Positions 1 through 6,192 of a DNA stretch of 6,798 bases are shown one piece after another; positions within the stretch are counted from its first letter, which is position 1; each line of letters starts with the position of its first letter. Origin of the DNA: an uncultured Collinsella sp. (GTDB taxonomy: Bacteria > Actinomycetota > Coriobacteriia > Coriobacteriales > Coriobacteriaceae); the NCBI GenBank assembly GCA_900549245.1, contig URNQ01000102.1, positions 1-6,798 on the forward strand, written 5' to 3'. The notes beneath the pieces were generated by a model. The model had not been told where the DNA came from and did not search any database. It saw only the letters and a program-made list of their open reading frames with translations. Made by a program: the position numbers and the translations under genes.

Positions 1-598
1 CGGCGCAGCTGCGGCCAGCAGTCCCGGTACCCTCACCGCCGAGCCGCTCGACCCCGAACTCGGCCGCGTAGGCAAGGTCACGCACGTCAACACCGACTAT
101 ATCGAGCGCCTGCTCGATAGCGAGTACATCCCCGTCATCGCTACCGTCGCGGCGGGGGAGGACGGCGGTTTCTTCAACATCAACGCCGATACCGCCGCCG
201 GTGCCATTGCGGCAGCGCTCCACGCGCATAAGGCGATCTTTTTGACCGACGTCGACGGCCTGTACAAGGACTTTAGCGATAAAGACTCACTCATCTCCAA
301 CCTAACGCTCGACGAGGTTAACGAAATGCTCTACGGCGGCGAGGTCGATAAGGGCATGATTCCCAAGCTGCGTGCGGCCGTCGATGCGCTTGCCGGCGGC
401 GTATTTCGCGCTCACATCATCAACGGCACCACGCCGCATTCGCTGCTGCTGGAGCTGCTGACCGATGCCGGCGTCGGTACCGTGATCCATTCCACCGAGA
501 CGGCTTACGAGTTCGATACGCATCCGCATCCGCTTTCGACGTTTGCTGCGCGTCTGACCGAGAACCTCGACGAGGTCGAGAAGCTTCAGACGGTCTAA
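1..598 (+). CDS. argB: Acetylglutamate kinase (ArgB), 5' end outside the window
   Basis: ArgB phosphorylates N-acetyl-L-glutamate with ATP, the second step of ornithine/arginine synthesis, in the cytoplasm. The reading frame is open from base 2 to the TAA at 596-598, giving 198 residues; the family is usually about 280-300, so roughly the first third is missing. Visible family motifs are GRVGKVTHVN at fragment residues 21-30, a YIPVIA strand at 42-47, the substrate/ATP-site motif NINADTAAGA at 59-68, FLTDVDGLY at 80-88, and GMIPKL at 118-123, whose Lys122 matches the conserved catalytic lysine. HIINGTTPHSLLLEL at 138-152 and GVGT at 157-160 are the usual C-terminal strand and helix. About 36 residues follow that point, longer than the tail I expect. 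argD starts 69 bases downstream on the same strand, consistent with one arg operon. Identity is confident; arginine feedback sensitivity cannot be judged without the N-terminus. Confidence 0.93.
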   Translation, partial: GAAAASSPGTLTAEPLDPELGRVGKVTHVNTDYIERLLDSEYIPVIATVAAGEDGGFFNINADTAAGAIAAALHAHKAIFLTDVDGLYKDFSDKDSLISNLTLDEVNEMLYGGEVDKGMIPKLRAAVDALAGGVFRAHIINGTTPHSLLLELLTDAGVGTVIHSTETAYEFDTHPHPLSTFAARLTENLDEVEKLQTV

Positions 599-667
599 CT
601 GACTCGCAGCCGCCCCATTCCTGCACCCATAGGCCTGCGCCGTCTGGCGCCCAACGAAAGGCATCCC

Positions 668-1937
668 ATGTCACTTGCAGCTCAGCAATCGCTTGAATCC
701 CATTACGTTATGCATACCTTTGGCCGCTCTCCGGTCGAGTTTGTCGAGGGTCACGGCATGAAGCTCACCGGCGACGATGGTCGTGAGTACCTCGACTTTC
801 TTGCCGGCATCGGCGTGTGCAGCCTAGGTCATGGCGACCCGGCTGTGCTCTCGGCGCTCGAGGCACAGACCAAAAAGCTCATGCATGTCTCCAATTACTT
901 CTACATCGAGCAGCGTGGACAGGTCGCGGCGCTGCTGTCCAAGCTTGCTAACGACGACGTAGATGGTGCGCGCGTGCTTGCCGATGCCATTGTCGCCGGC
1001 GATGAGACCACGGCAGCTGCTCTTGGTGCCCCGGCCGCGGATGAGCAGGTTTGGAAGACCTTCTTTGCCAACTCCGGCGCCGAGGCCAACGAGGGCTCGA
1101 TGAAGCTCGCGCGCCTGTACGCCAAGCGTGCCGGTAACGGCGGCAACACTATCGTGTGCATGGGCGGCGGCTTCCACGGCCGTACGCTCGAGACCATTGC
1201 CGCCACCATGCAGGATTGGCTGCAGGATAGTTTCCGCCCGCTGCCGGGTGGCTTTGTGGCCTGCACGCCCAACGATATCGATGAACTGCGTGCGATCTTC
1301 AAGCAGCTGGGGAGCGAAATTTGTGCCGTGATGCTCGAGCCGATCCAGGGTGAGAGTGGCGTGCACCCCATGACCGAGGAGTTTATGGCGGCAGCGCGCG
1401 ACCTGGCACACGAAGTGGGCGCCGTGCTTATAGCCGACGAGGTCCAGTGCGGCATCTTCCGCTCCGGCAAGCCGTTTGCATTCCAAACCTATGGCGTGGA
1501 ACCCGACATCATGAGCCTTGCCAAGGGCATTGCCGATGGCGTGCCCATGGGTGCCGTCGTAGCAAAGAAGGAGATTGCCGACGTGTTTAAGCCGGGCGGC
1601 CACGGCTCGACCTTTGGCGGTCGCGGCGTGCGCCGCGACGCTCTCCGCGCTCGTGCGCGGCGATTATGCCGACCATGCTGCCAAGGTAGGCGCCTATATG
1701 GAGGCAAAGCTCGCCAAGCTGCCGAACGTGACCGAGGTGCGTGGCCGCGGCTTGATGCTCGGCTGTGATTTGGATGATGCCGCGGGCGACGCGCATGATA
1801 TTGTTGCCCGCGCGCTGGCCGCCGGTGCCGTGATTAACGCTACAGGTGCTCATACGCTGCGTTTCCTGCCGCCGCTCGTCTGCGAGGAATCCGACGTGGA
1901 CAGTCTGATCGAGATCCTGTCGGACGTTTTGGCCTAA
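668..1937 (+). pseudogene. argD: Acetylornithine aminotransferase (ArgD), frameshifted near 1620
   Basis: ArgD is a class III PLP-dependent aminotransferase that converts N-acetylglutamate semialdehyde to N-acetylornithine. The start ATG at 668 has a GAAAGG ribosome site at 656-661. Residues 1-318 read normally: NSGAEANEG at 135-143, the cofactor-loop FHGRT at 169-173, the PLP-ring aspartate D257 in ADEVQCG, and the Schiff-base lysine K286 in SLAKG. After HGSTFGG (312-318) the frame goes wrong and stops at 1768 (366 residues). The proper C-terminal part resumes in the next frame as VAACAATLSALV from 1620 and ends at TAA 1935-1937, with RGRGLMLG and LRFLPPL intact. The conserved Asn-Pro after Gly-Gly is absent at the junction, so bases have been lost (net 3n+2; 5 fits the family alignment). 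Restored length would be about 424 residues. It may be a true null allele or an assembly error. Residues about 92-127 look like an insertion. Confidence 0.88.
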
Positions 1938-1956
1938 CACAGCGAAATAACTTAAC

Positions 1957-2061
1957 TTTGACCGGGTTCCGGACTGCGGACGTGCCCTATGTGGCATGAT
2001 TCAGCGGTCTGGAGCCCGTTTTGCCTTAGATTTGCTAAGGCGGGGAGACCTGCTGGTCAAA
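1957..2061 (+). other. Foldable intergenic block, possible structured RNA or repeat element
   Basis: This block lies 19 bases after the argD stop. Its two ends can pair: TTTGACC at 1957-1963 with GGTCAAA at 2055-2061. Inside are a weak hairpin TCCG/CGGA (1968-1971 with 1977-1980), a 6-bp hairpin (1981-1986 with 1993-1998, one G-U pair), and a long interrupted stem: GGTCT 2006-2010 with AGACC 2046-2050, CCC 2015-2017 with GGG, then a perfect GCCTTAG/CTAAGGC 7-bp stem (2023-2029 with 2035-2041) and a 5-base loop. Together this resembles a multibranch fold. No U-tract follows on either strand, so it is not a plain intrinsic terminator, although it may act in 3'-end formation or protection of the arg transcript. 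I do not recognise a known riboswitch, T-box, SRP RNA, 6S RNA or tmRNA. Pairings were found by eye and no energies were calculated. Confidence 0.45.
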
Positions 2062-2270
2062 AAACATCAAATATGAGTACTGTTACCAGCTGAATCTCAT
2101 ATGAAACCGACTATCTAGGATTAGTTAGACCACACATGTTCAGTTATGTTAATGGGGAAACAGCTAGCAAAGGCTTCAAATCGCTGATTCAGGGCTAGAT
2201 TTACCCAGCGAAACCCAAAAATCGCTGCTACAAAATTAGTAACAGTACTCATTTTTGCCATTTTTTGGCC
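2055..2270. repeat. 216-bp AT-rich segment with 32-nt imperfect inverted repeats at its ends
   Basis: Positions 2055-2086 on the plus strand and 2239-2270 read on the minus strand match at 27 of 32 bases. They share a perfect 14-mer ATGAGTACTGTTAC (2073-2086, and the complement of 2239-2252) and the A6 run. The 152 bases between are visibly AT-richer than the surrounding genes and hold a small hairpin (CAGCGA 2206-2211 with TCGCTG 2222-2227). The layout resembles a MITE-like non-autonomous element or two inverted copies of a dispersed intergenic repeat. I see no flanking target-site duplication and no transposase, so the mobile interpretation is inference. The first 7 bases of the left repeat also form the closing stem of the preceding foldable block. 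Confidence 0.5.
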
Positions 2271-2290
2271 ACGGCCTTTGTGACGGACGT

Positions 2291-2322
2291 GCTGGCGGGT
2301 TCGAATCCCTCTGCGCTGGGCC
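2291..2322 (+). other. tRNA T-arm-like fragment (possible tRNA relic or attachment-site remnant)
   Basis: The plus strand reads as a T-arm (GCGGG, loop TTCGAAT, CCCTC) followed by TGCGCTG, like the 3' half of a tRNA. The T-stem has one C-U mismatch. No matching acceptor 5' half, D-arm or anticodon arm is present upstream, and no CCA follows, so it is not a functional tRNA. Fifteen bases (GGGTTCGAATCCCTC, 2297-2311) are identical to the T-arm of the nearby tRNA-Val on the other strand (2376-2390). It may be a relic of a deleted tRNA or of site-specific integration at a tRNA 3' end; convergence on the common T-arm sequence is the simpler alternative. Confidence 0.4.
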
Positions 2323-2323
2323 C

Positions 2324-2354
2324 AAAAAAGAAAGGCCCCCATAGCTGGGAGCCT
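2324..2354 (-). terminator. Intrinsic terminator of tRNA-Val
   Basis: Read on the minus strand, AGGCTCCCA, loop GCTA and TGGGGGCCT form a 9-bp stem with one T-G wobble (2354 down to 2333). TTCTTTTTT follows at once (2332 down to 2324). This is a classical Rho-independent terminator placed 10 bases after the CCA end of the tRNA-Val gene. Confidence 0.88.
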
Positions 2355-2364
2355 ATCAAATCAG

Positions 2365-2440
2365 TGGTGGGCGATGAGGGATTCGAACCCCCAACCTTGT
2401 GCGTGTAAAGCACCTGCGCTAACCGTTGCGCCAATCGCCC
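2365..2440 (-). tRNA. tRNA-Val(UAC)
   Basis: The minus strand folds into a full cloverleaf of 76 bases with an encoded CCA end. The acceptor stem GGGCGAT (2440-2434) pairs with ATCGCCC (2375-2369), followed by discriminator A and CCA (2368-2365). The D-stem is GCGC/GCGC. The anticodon stem has four good pairs and a G-A mismatch at its outer end (27-43). The anticodon loop is TTTACAC, giving anticodon UAC (plus-strand GTA at 2405-2407), which reads valine GUA/GUG codons. The T-arm is GGGGG, TTCGAAT, CCCTC with one G-U pair. It is a single-gene transcription unit pointing away from asnB, with its own promoter and terminator. Confidence 0.96.
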
Positions 2441-2450
2441 GTGCGGAGAG

Positions 2451-2459
2451 AGTATAGCA
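2451..2459 (-). promoter_or_regulatory. Extended -10 promoter of tRNA-Val
   Basis: On the minus strand TGC-TATACT (2459 down to 2451) gives a TGn extension plus a near-consensus -10 box. It ends 10 bases before the mature tRNA 5' end, so transcription would start a few bases upstream of the tRNA. I see no good -35 hexamer at 16-18 bp spacing, which fits an extended -10 promoter. Confidence 0.7.
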
Positions 2460-2570
2460 AAACAATCGCCTCATTCATCTCATATCCATTAAAGGTAACC
2501 GGCGCGTGTCACAGCGGAGCTGATTCAGTTGAGATTGCCTGAACATTCCGCCCCTCTTTACGCCCTCGGG

Positions 2571-2576
2571 TATACT
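2571..2576 (+). promoter_or_regulatory. Probable -10 box of the asnB promoter
   Basis: TATACT at 2571-2576 matches a sigma-70-type -10 box. It would start transcription near 2583 and leave a leader of about 45 nt before the asnB ATG. No convincing -35 hexamer lies 16-18 bp upstream (around 2547-2554), so an activator or a weak promoter is possible. The short leader has no room for a T-box or amino-acid riboswitch. Apart from this and the tRNA promoter, 2441-2627 shows no gene. Confidence 0.45.
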
Positions 2577-2627
2577 CAAAAGCTACTGATTCGATTTGAT
2601 GCCCAGCAACAGCAGAGGGGATAGTAT

Positions 2628-4508
2628 ATGTGCGGTTTTGTCGGTTTTGTCGGTGGGACGGATAACCAATCCGAGGTGCTCACCAAGATGATGGACCGCA
2701 TCGTCCATCGCGGTCCCGACATGGGCGGTCAGTTTATCGACGGCCGCGTTGCCCTCGGCTTCCGCCGCTTGTCGATCCTCGACCTGACCGAGGCCGGCGC
2801 TCAGCCCATGGCCAATGAGGACGGCAGCGTCGTTATCGTCTTCAACGGCGAGATCTACAACTTCCAAGAACTCCGTTCCGAGCTCGAGGCCAAGGGCTAT
2901 AAGTTCCACTGCGGCGCCGACACCGAGAGCCTCCTGCACGGCTATGAGGAGTGGGGCGAGGCAGTACTTGATCGCCTGCGCGGTATGTACGCCTTCGTCA
3001 TCTGGGACAAGAAGAAGAACAAGCTTTTTGGCGCCCGCGATATCTTTGGCATCAAGCCGCTCTACTACTATCCCATGGCCGATGCGGGCGACGGCGCTCC
3101 GGGCGTGCTCTTTGGTTCCGAGATCAAGAGCTTCCTAGACTACCCGCACTTCCACAAGGCGGTCAACAAAAAGGCCCTGCGTCCGTACATGACGCTGCAG
3201 TATTCGGCAACCGAGGAGACCTTCTTCGAGGGTGTCTACAAGCTGCCGCCGGCGCATTACTTTACCGTAGACATCCCGACCGGCAAGATGAACATCGAGC
3301 GCTACTGGGATTGCGATTACTCTGCCGTCGAGAAGCCGTTCGAGGAGTACGTCGACGAGCTGGACGAGGTCGTGCACGAGAGCGTCGAGGCCCATCGCAT
3401 CGCCGACGTCAAGGTCGCGTCGTTCCTTTCCGGCGGCGTCGACTCCAGCTACATCGCCGCTTGCCTCATGCCCGACAAGACCTTCTCGGTGGGCTTCGAT
3501 TACAAGAATTTCAACGAGACTAACTACGCCAAGGAGCTTTCCGATAAGCTCGGCGTCGAGAATGTCCGCAAGATGATTACCGCCGACGAGTTCTTCGGTG
3601 CGCTCGAGGACATCCAGTATCACATGGACGAGCCGCAGTCCAACCTGTCTTCCGTGCCGCTGTGGTTCTTGGCCGAGATGGCCCGCAAGGACGTCACCGT
3701 CGTGCTTTCGGGCGAAGGCGCCGACGAGCTCTTTGGCGGCTACGCCTACTACGAGGACACGGTCCCGGTCCGCAAGTACAAAAAGATGGTGCCGCTGCCC
3801 ATCCGTCGCGCGCTCGGTAACCTGGCGCTGCATATGCCGTACTTCAAGGGACATAACTTCCTGGTCAAGGGTGCCGAGATCCCTGAGAAGTCGTTCCTGG
3901 GACAGGCTCTGGTATGGCCGGAGCGCGAGGTCGACGGCGTGCTCAAGCCCGAGTACAACACCGGCGATGGCGCCTTCGAGCTTGCCGCTCCCATCTATGC
4001 GCGCGTGAAGGGTCAGCCCGAGCTGGTCAAGAAGCAGTACCTGGACATGAACATGTGGCTCCCGGGCGACATTCTGCTCAAGGCCGACAAGATGTGCATG
4101 GCGCACTCGCTGGAGCTGCGCGTGCCCTTCCTGGACCGCAAAGTCATGGAGTTCGCCGAGCACATTCCCGACCGCTACCGCATCAACGAGAACGGCAACA
4201 AACAGGTACTCCGCCACGCTGCCAACAAGTCGCTGCCCGATGAGTGGGCCACCCGTCCCAAGGTGGGCTTCCCGGTGCCGATTGTCTACTGGCTGCGCGA
4301 GCAAAAGTGGTACGACTATGTCAAGGAGTACTTCACCGCGCCGTGGGCAAGTGAGTTCTTCGATACCGACGAGCTCATGCACCTGCTCGATCTGCACTTT
4401 GCGGGCAAGGGCGATTTCCAGCGCAAGATCTATACGCCGCTCGTGTTCCTGGTGTGGTACAAGCGCTTCTTTATCGACGAGGACCAGCCCGCTGCTCAGG
4501 CTGCCTAG
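2628..4508 (+). CDS. asnB: Asparagine synthetase B, glutamine-hydrolysing
   Basis: The enzyme makes L-asparagine from aspartate, ATP and glutamine in the cytoplasm. The start ATG at 2628 has GAGGGG at 2615-2620, 7 bases upstream, and puts Cys at position 2, which becomes the N-terminal nucleophile of the class II (Ntn) glutaminase after Met removal. Glutaminase-domain residues are visible: R47 in RRLSILDL, NGEIYN at 73-78 and D98 in GADTE. FGARDIFGIKPLYY (about 134-147) and FGSEIK (162-167) are also typical. The synthetase domain carries the PP-loop SGGVDSS at 268-274, SGEGADELFGGY from 361, LELRVPFLDR around 495-504 and KVGFPVPI further on. At 626 residues it has the usual full length, with no lesion. 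The neighbours (tRNA-Val divergent upstream, a Mur ligase downstream) give no special pathway context, so ordinary asparagine supply is the natural reading rather than a biosynthetic-cluster role. Confidence 0.95.
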   Translation: MCGFVGFVGGTDNQSEVLTKMMDRIVHRGPDMGGQFIDGRVALGFRRLSILDLTEAGAQPMANEDGSVVIVFNGEIYNFQELRSELEAKGYKFHCGADTESLLHGYEEWGEAVLDRLRGMYAFVIWDKKKNKLFGARDIFGIKPLYYYPMADAGDGAPGVLFGSEIKSFLDYPHFHKAVNKKALRPYMTLQYSATEETFFEGVYKLPPAHYFTVDIPTGKMNIERYWDCDYSAVEKPFEEYVDELDEVVHESVEAHRIADVKVASFLSGGVDSSYIAACLMPDKTFSVGFDYKNFNETNYAKELSDKLGVENVRKMITADEFFGALEDIQYHMDEPQSNLSSVPLWFLAEMARKDVTVVLSGEGADELFGGYAYYEDTVPVRKYKKMVPLPIRRALGNLALHMPYFKGHNFLVKGAEIPEKSFLGQALVWPEREVDGVLKPEYNTGDGAFELAAPIYARVKGQPELVKKQYLDMNMWLPGDILLKADKMCMAHSLELRVPFLDRKVMEFAEHIPDRYRINENGNKQVLRHAANKSLPDEWATRPKVGFPVPIVYWLREQKWYDYVKEYFTAPWASEFFDTDELMHLLDLHFAGKGDFQRKIYTPLVFLVWYKRFFIDEDQPAAQAA

Positions 4509-4536
4509 CCTCGGCTTACGAACGCCTGCGCGTAAC

Positions 4537-4559
4537 GGCTCCCCCCGGGGGCGGTTTTT
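4537..4559 (+). terminator. Probable terminator after asnB
   Basis: GCTCCC at 4538-4543 can pair with GGGGGC at 4547-4552 (one T-G wobble) around a 3-base CCC loop, followed by GG and five T residues at 4555-4559. It starts 29 bases after the asnB stop. The two G residues between stem and T-tract and the short U-tract make it weaker than a textbook terminator, so some read-through into the next gene is plausible. Confidence 0.5.
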
Positions 4560-4560
4560 C

Positions 4561-4570
4561 GGGGGGGGGG
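4561..4570 (+). repeat. Run of ten G residues upstream of the Mur ligase
   Basis: Ten consecutive G lie between the asnB terminator-like hairpin and the Mur ligase start, 50 bases before its ATG. The run is enclosed by CGGTTTTT (4552-4559) and its exact complement AAAAACCG (4583-4590). Homopolymers of this length slip during replication and are error-prone in sequencing, so the true length may vary. It is outside coding sequence, so it could affect expression but not a reading frame. Confidence 0.6.
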
Positions 4571-4620
4571 AAGGCAGCACATAAAAACCGTCCCTGCCAA
4601 ATGGCTGAGAAAGGTGAAAG

Positions 4621-6183
4621 ATGCACCATTCGGATTCCGCGACCGTGACCACGGTCGATACGCTTGCCAAGCTTCTCGACGTGTGCGGCGAGCTGCGCGC
4701 ATCAGAGCAGGTTGACGAGCGTACCGTGACCGGCTGCTCGTTTGATTCGCGCGCGGTCTCGGCAGGTGACGTGTTCTTTTGCAAAGGTGCTGCCTTTAAG
4801 CCCGCGTTTTTGAGCATGGCGCTCGATGCGGGTGCCGTCGCATTTGTGTGCGAAGAGTCGCTGGTCGAGTCTCTGGAGCCGCTGGCGCAGGAGAGCGGTG
4901 CTGCGATGCTGGTTGTTGATAGCGTTCGCACGGCCATGGCCCTGTTGCCGCCGGAGGTCTACGACCGTCCCGACCACGACGTCAAGATCGTGGGCATCAC
5001 CGGTACCAAGGGAAAGACCACGGCCGCTTTTATGCTTCAGTCCATCATCAAGGCAGCGGGCGAATCCTGCGGCATGATCGGCTCGGTGAGTACCGACGAT
5101 GGCATCGAGTGCTACGAGAGCACCAATACTACGCCCGAGGCCCCCGAGGTCTGGCGCCATATCGCCAACTGCCGTGAGTCCGGTCGCCAGTCCATGGTCA
5201 TGGAGGTCTCGAGCCAGGCGCTCAAGTACCAACGCGTCGAGAATCTGCCGTTTGACGTGGCGTGCTTCCTCAACATCGGCCGTGACCACATCTCGCCGAT
5301 CGAACACCCCACGTTTGAGGATTATTTTGAGAGCAAACTCAGGATCTTTGACCAGGCAAAGACCGCCGTGGTGAATCTGGGCACCGAAGAGGTTGACCGT
5401 GTGCTGGAGGCAGCGTCGACGGCCGAGCGCTTGGTGACCGTTGGCGTCGAGCATCCCGAGGCAAGCCTGTGGGCGAGCGATGTGCGCATGGTCGGCTTTA
5501 GCATCGAGTTCAACTTGCATGGTCTGTGTGCCGACGAGTCCGAGGCGGGGGAGAAGATCCTGCTGGGTATCGCGGGAGACTTTAACGTGGAGAACGCGTT
5601 GGTCGCTATCGCCGCTGCGCACGAGATCGGCATCGGTATCGATGCCATCAAGAAGGGCCTCTCCAAACTGCGTGTGCCGGGCCGTATGGAGGTCGTGGAG
5701 TCGAAGGACGGCCGCGTGATCTGCGTCGTTGACTATGCGCACAACCAGCTTTCGTTCCGTTCGCTTTTCTCGTCGGTCAAGCGCGCGTTTCCCACTAGCC
5801 CCGTCATTGCAGTGTTTGGCGCTGCCGGCGGCAAGGCGCAGGAGCGCCGCGAGCAGCTTCCGCGCGAGGCCGCACCATATTCCGACCTGATGATTTTTGC
5901 CAACGAGGACCCGGCTCACGAGGACCCGATGAAGGTCTGTCGCGAGCTTGCCGAACATGTTCCCGACGATACGCCGAACAAGATCATCCTCGATCGCGAA
6001 GCCGCTGTGCATGCGGCGTTCAAGGCGGCGCGCGAGGAGTACGTCAACCCCGATGCTCCCACCATTGTCTTGCTGCTGGCAAAGGGTGACGAGGAGCTCA
6101 TGCACGTGGGCGACGAGTTCGTGCCCATCGAGAGCGACCTTTCGTTGGCCAATCGCCTGATCGATGTTACCCAGTTTGACTAA
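4621..6183 (+). CDS. murE: MurE-type Mur ligase (UDP-MurNAc-L-Ala-D-Glu : third-residue ligase)
   Basis: This cytoplasmic ATP-dependent ligase adds the third amino acid to the peptidoglycan precursor. The start ATG at 4621 follows AAAGGTG around 4611-4616. The N-terminal UDP-binding domain has SFDSRAVSAGDVFFC at about 40-54 and FKPAFLSMALDAGAVAFV after it. The ATP P-loop GTKGKTT is at 128-134 (K132). TTPEAPEVW and MEVSSQALKYQRV follow, and K239 in DYFESKLRIF matches the family's carbamylated lysine. The C-terminal part has GDFNVENALVA, VPGRMEVV, DYAHNQLSF and KGDEE. Length, 520 residues, is slightly above the usual 480-500. Where diaminopimelate enzymes have DNPR, this one reads NEDPAHEDP, and DYAHN resembles lysine-type enzymes of Gram-positive cocci, so a diamino acid other than meso-DAP (lysine or ornithine) is inferred. 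A related Mur ligase acting on another substrate is less likely. Confidence 0.8.
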   Translation: MHHSDSATVTTVDTLAKLLDVCGELRASEQVDERTVTGCSFDSRAVSAGDVFFCKGAAFKPAFLSMALDAGAVAFVCEESLVESLEPLAQESGAAMLVVDSVRTAMALLPPEVYDRPDHDVKIVGITGTKGKTTAAFMLQSIIKAAGESCGMIGSVSTDDGIECYESTNTTPEAPEVWRHIANCRESGRQSMVMEVSSQALKYQRVENLPFDVACFLNIGRDHISPIEHPTFEDYFESKLRIFDQAKTAVVNLGTEEVDRVLEAASTAERLVTVGVEHPEASLWASDVRMVGFSIEFNLHGLCADESEAGEKILLGIAGDFNVENALVAIAAAHEIGIGIDAIKKGLSKLRVPGRMEVVESKDGRVICVVDYAHNQLSFRSLFSSVKRAFPTSPVIAVFGAAGGKAQERREQLPREAAPYSDLMIFANEDPAHEDPMKVCRELAEHVPDDTPNKIILDREAAVHAAFKAAREEYVNPDAPTIVLLLAKGDEELMHVGDEFVPIESDLSLANRLIDVTQFD

Positions 6184-6192
6184 TGAACCATG

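Noticed and set aside
824..1603. A 259-codon open frame on the minus strand inside argD
   Set aside because: It lies opposite a well-conserved aminotransferase reading frame and has no recognisable protein features.
1575..1937. A separate small gene starting at the ATG at 1575
   Set aside because: Its first 15 codons are out-of-frame argD; from 1620 it is plainly the ArgD C-terminus. It is the downstream half of the frameshifted gene.
2285..2323. A second functional tRNA gene
   Set aside because: There is no 5' acceptor strand, D-arm or anticodon arm, the T-stem has a mismatch, and no CCA follows.
2121..2342. Small minus-strand ORFs through the inverted repeat, including one beginning MSTVT at 2252
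   Set aside because: They read through the tRNA-like fragment and the repeat, have no ribosome site, and the other repeat copy stops after six codons. They are better explained as spurious.
1997..2528. TGATTCAG occurring at 1997, 2185 and 2521
   Set aside because: An 8-mer three times in about 530 bases is mildly unusual, but spacing and context are irregular and it does not match the ARG box or another operator I know.
2583..2627. A T-box or amino-acid riboswitch in front of asnB
   Set aside because: The predicted leader is only about 45 nt, and no T-box motif (AGGGUGG-type) or specifier stem is visible there or farther upstream.
3135..4937. A 600-codon open frame on the minus strand across asnB
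   Set aside because: It is antisense to asnB, whose motifs are unmistakable, and runs into the next gene. Long antisense frames are expected in GC-rich genes with strong third-position bias, and no recognisable domain appears.
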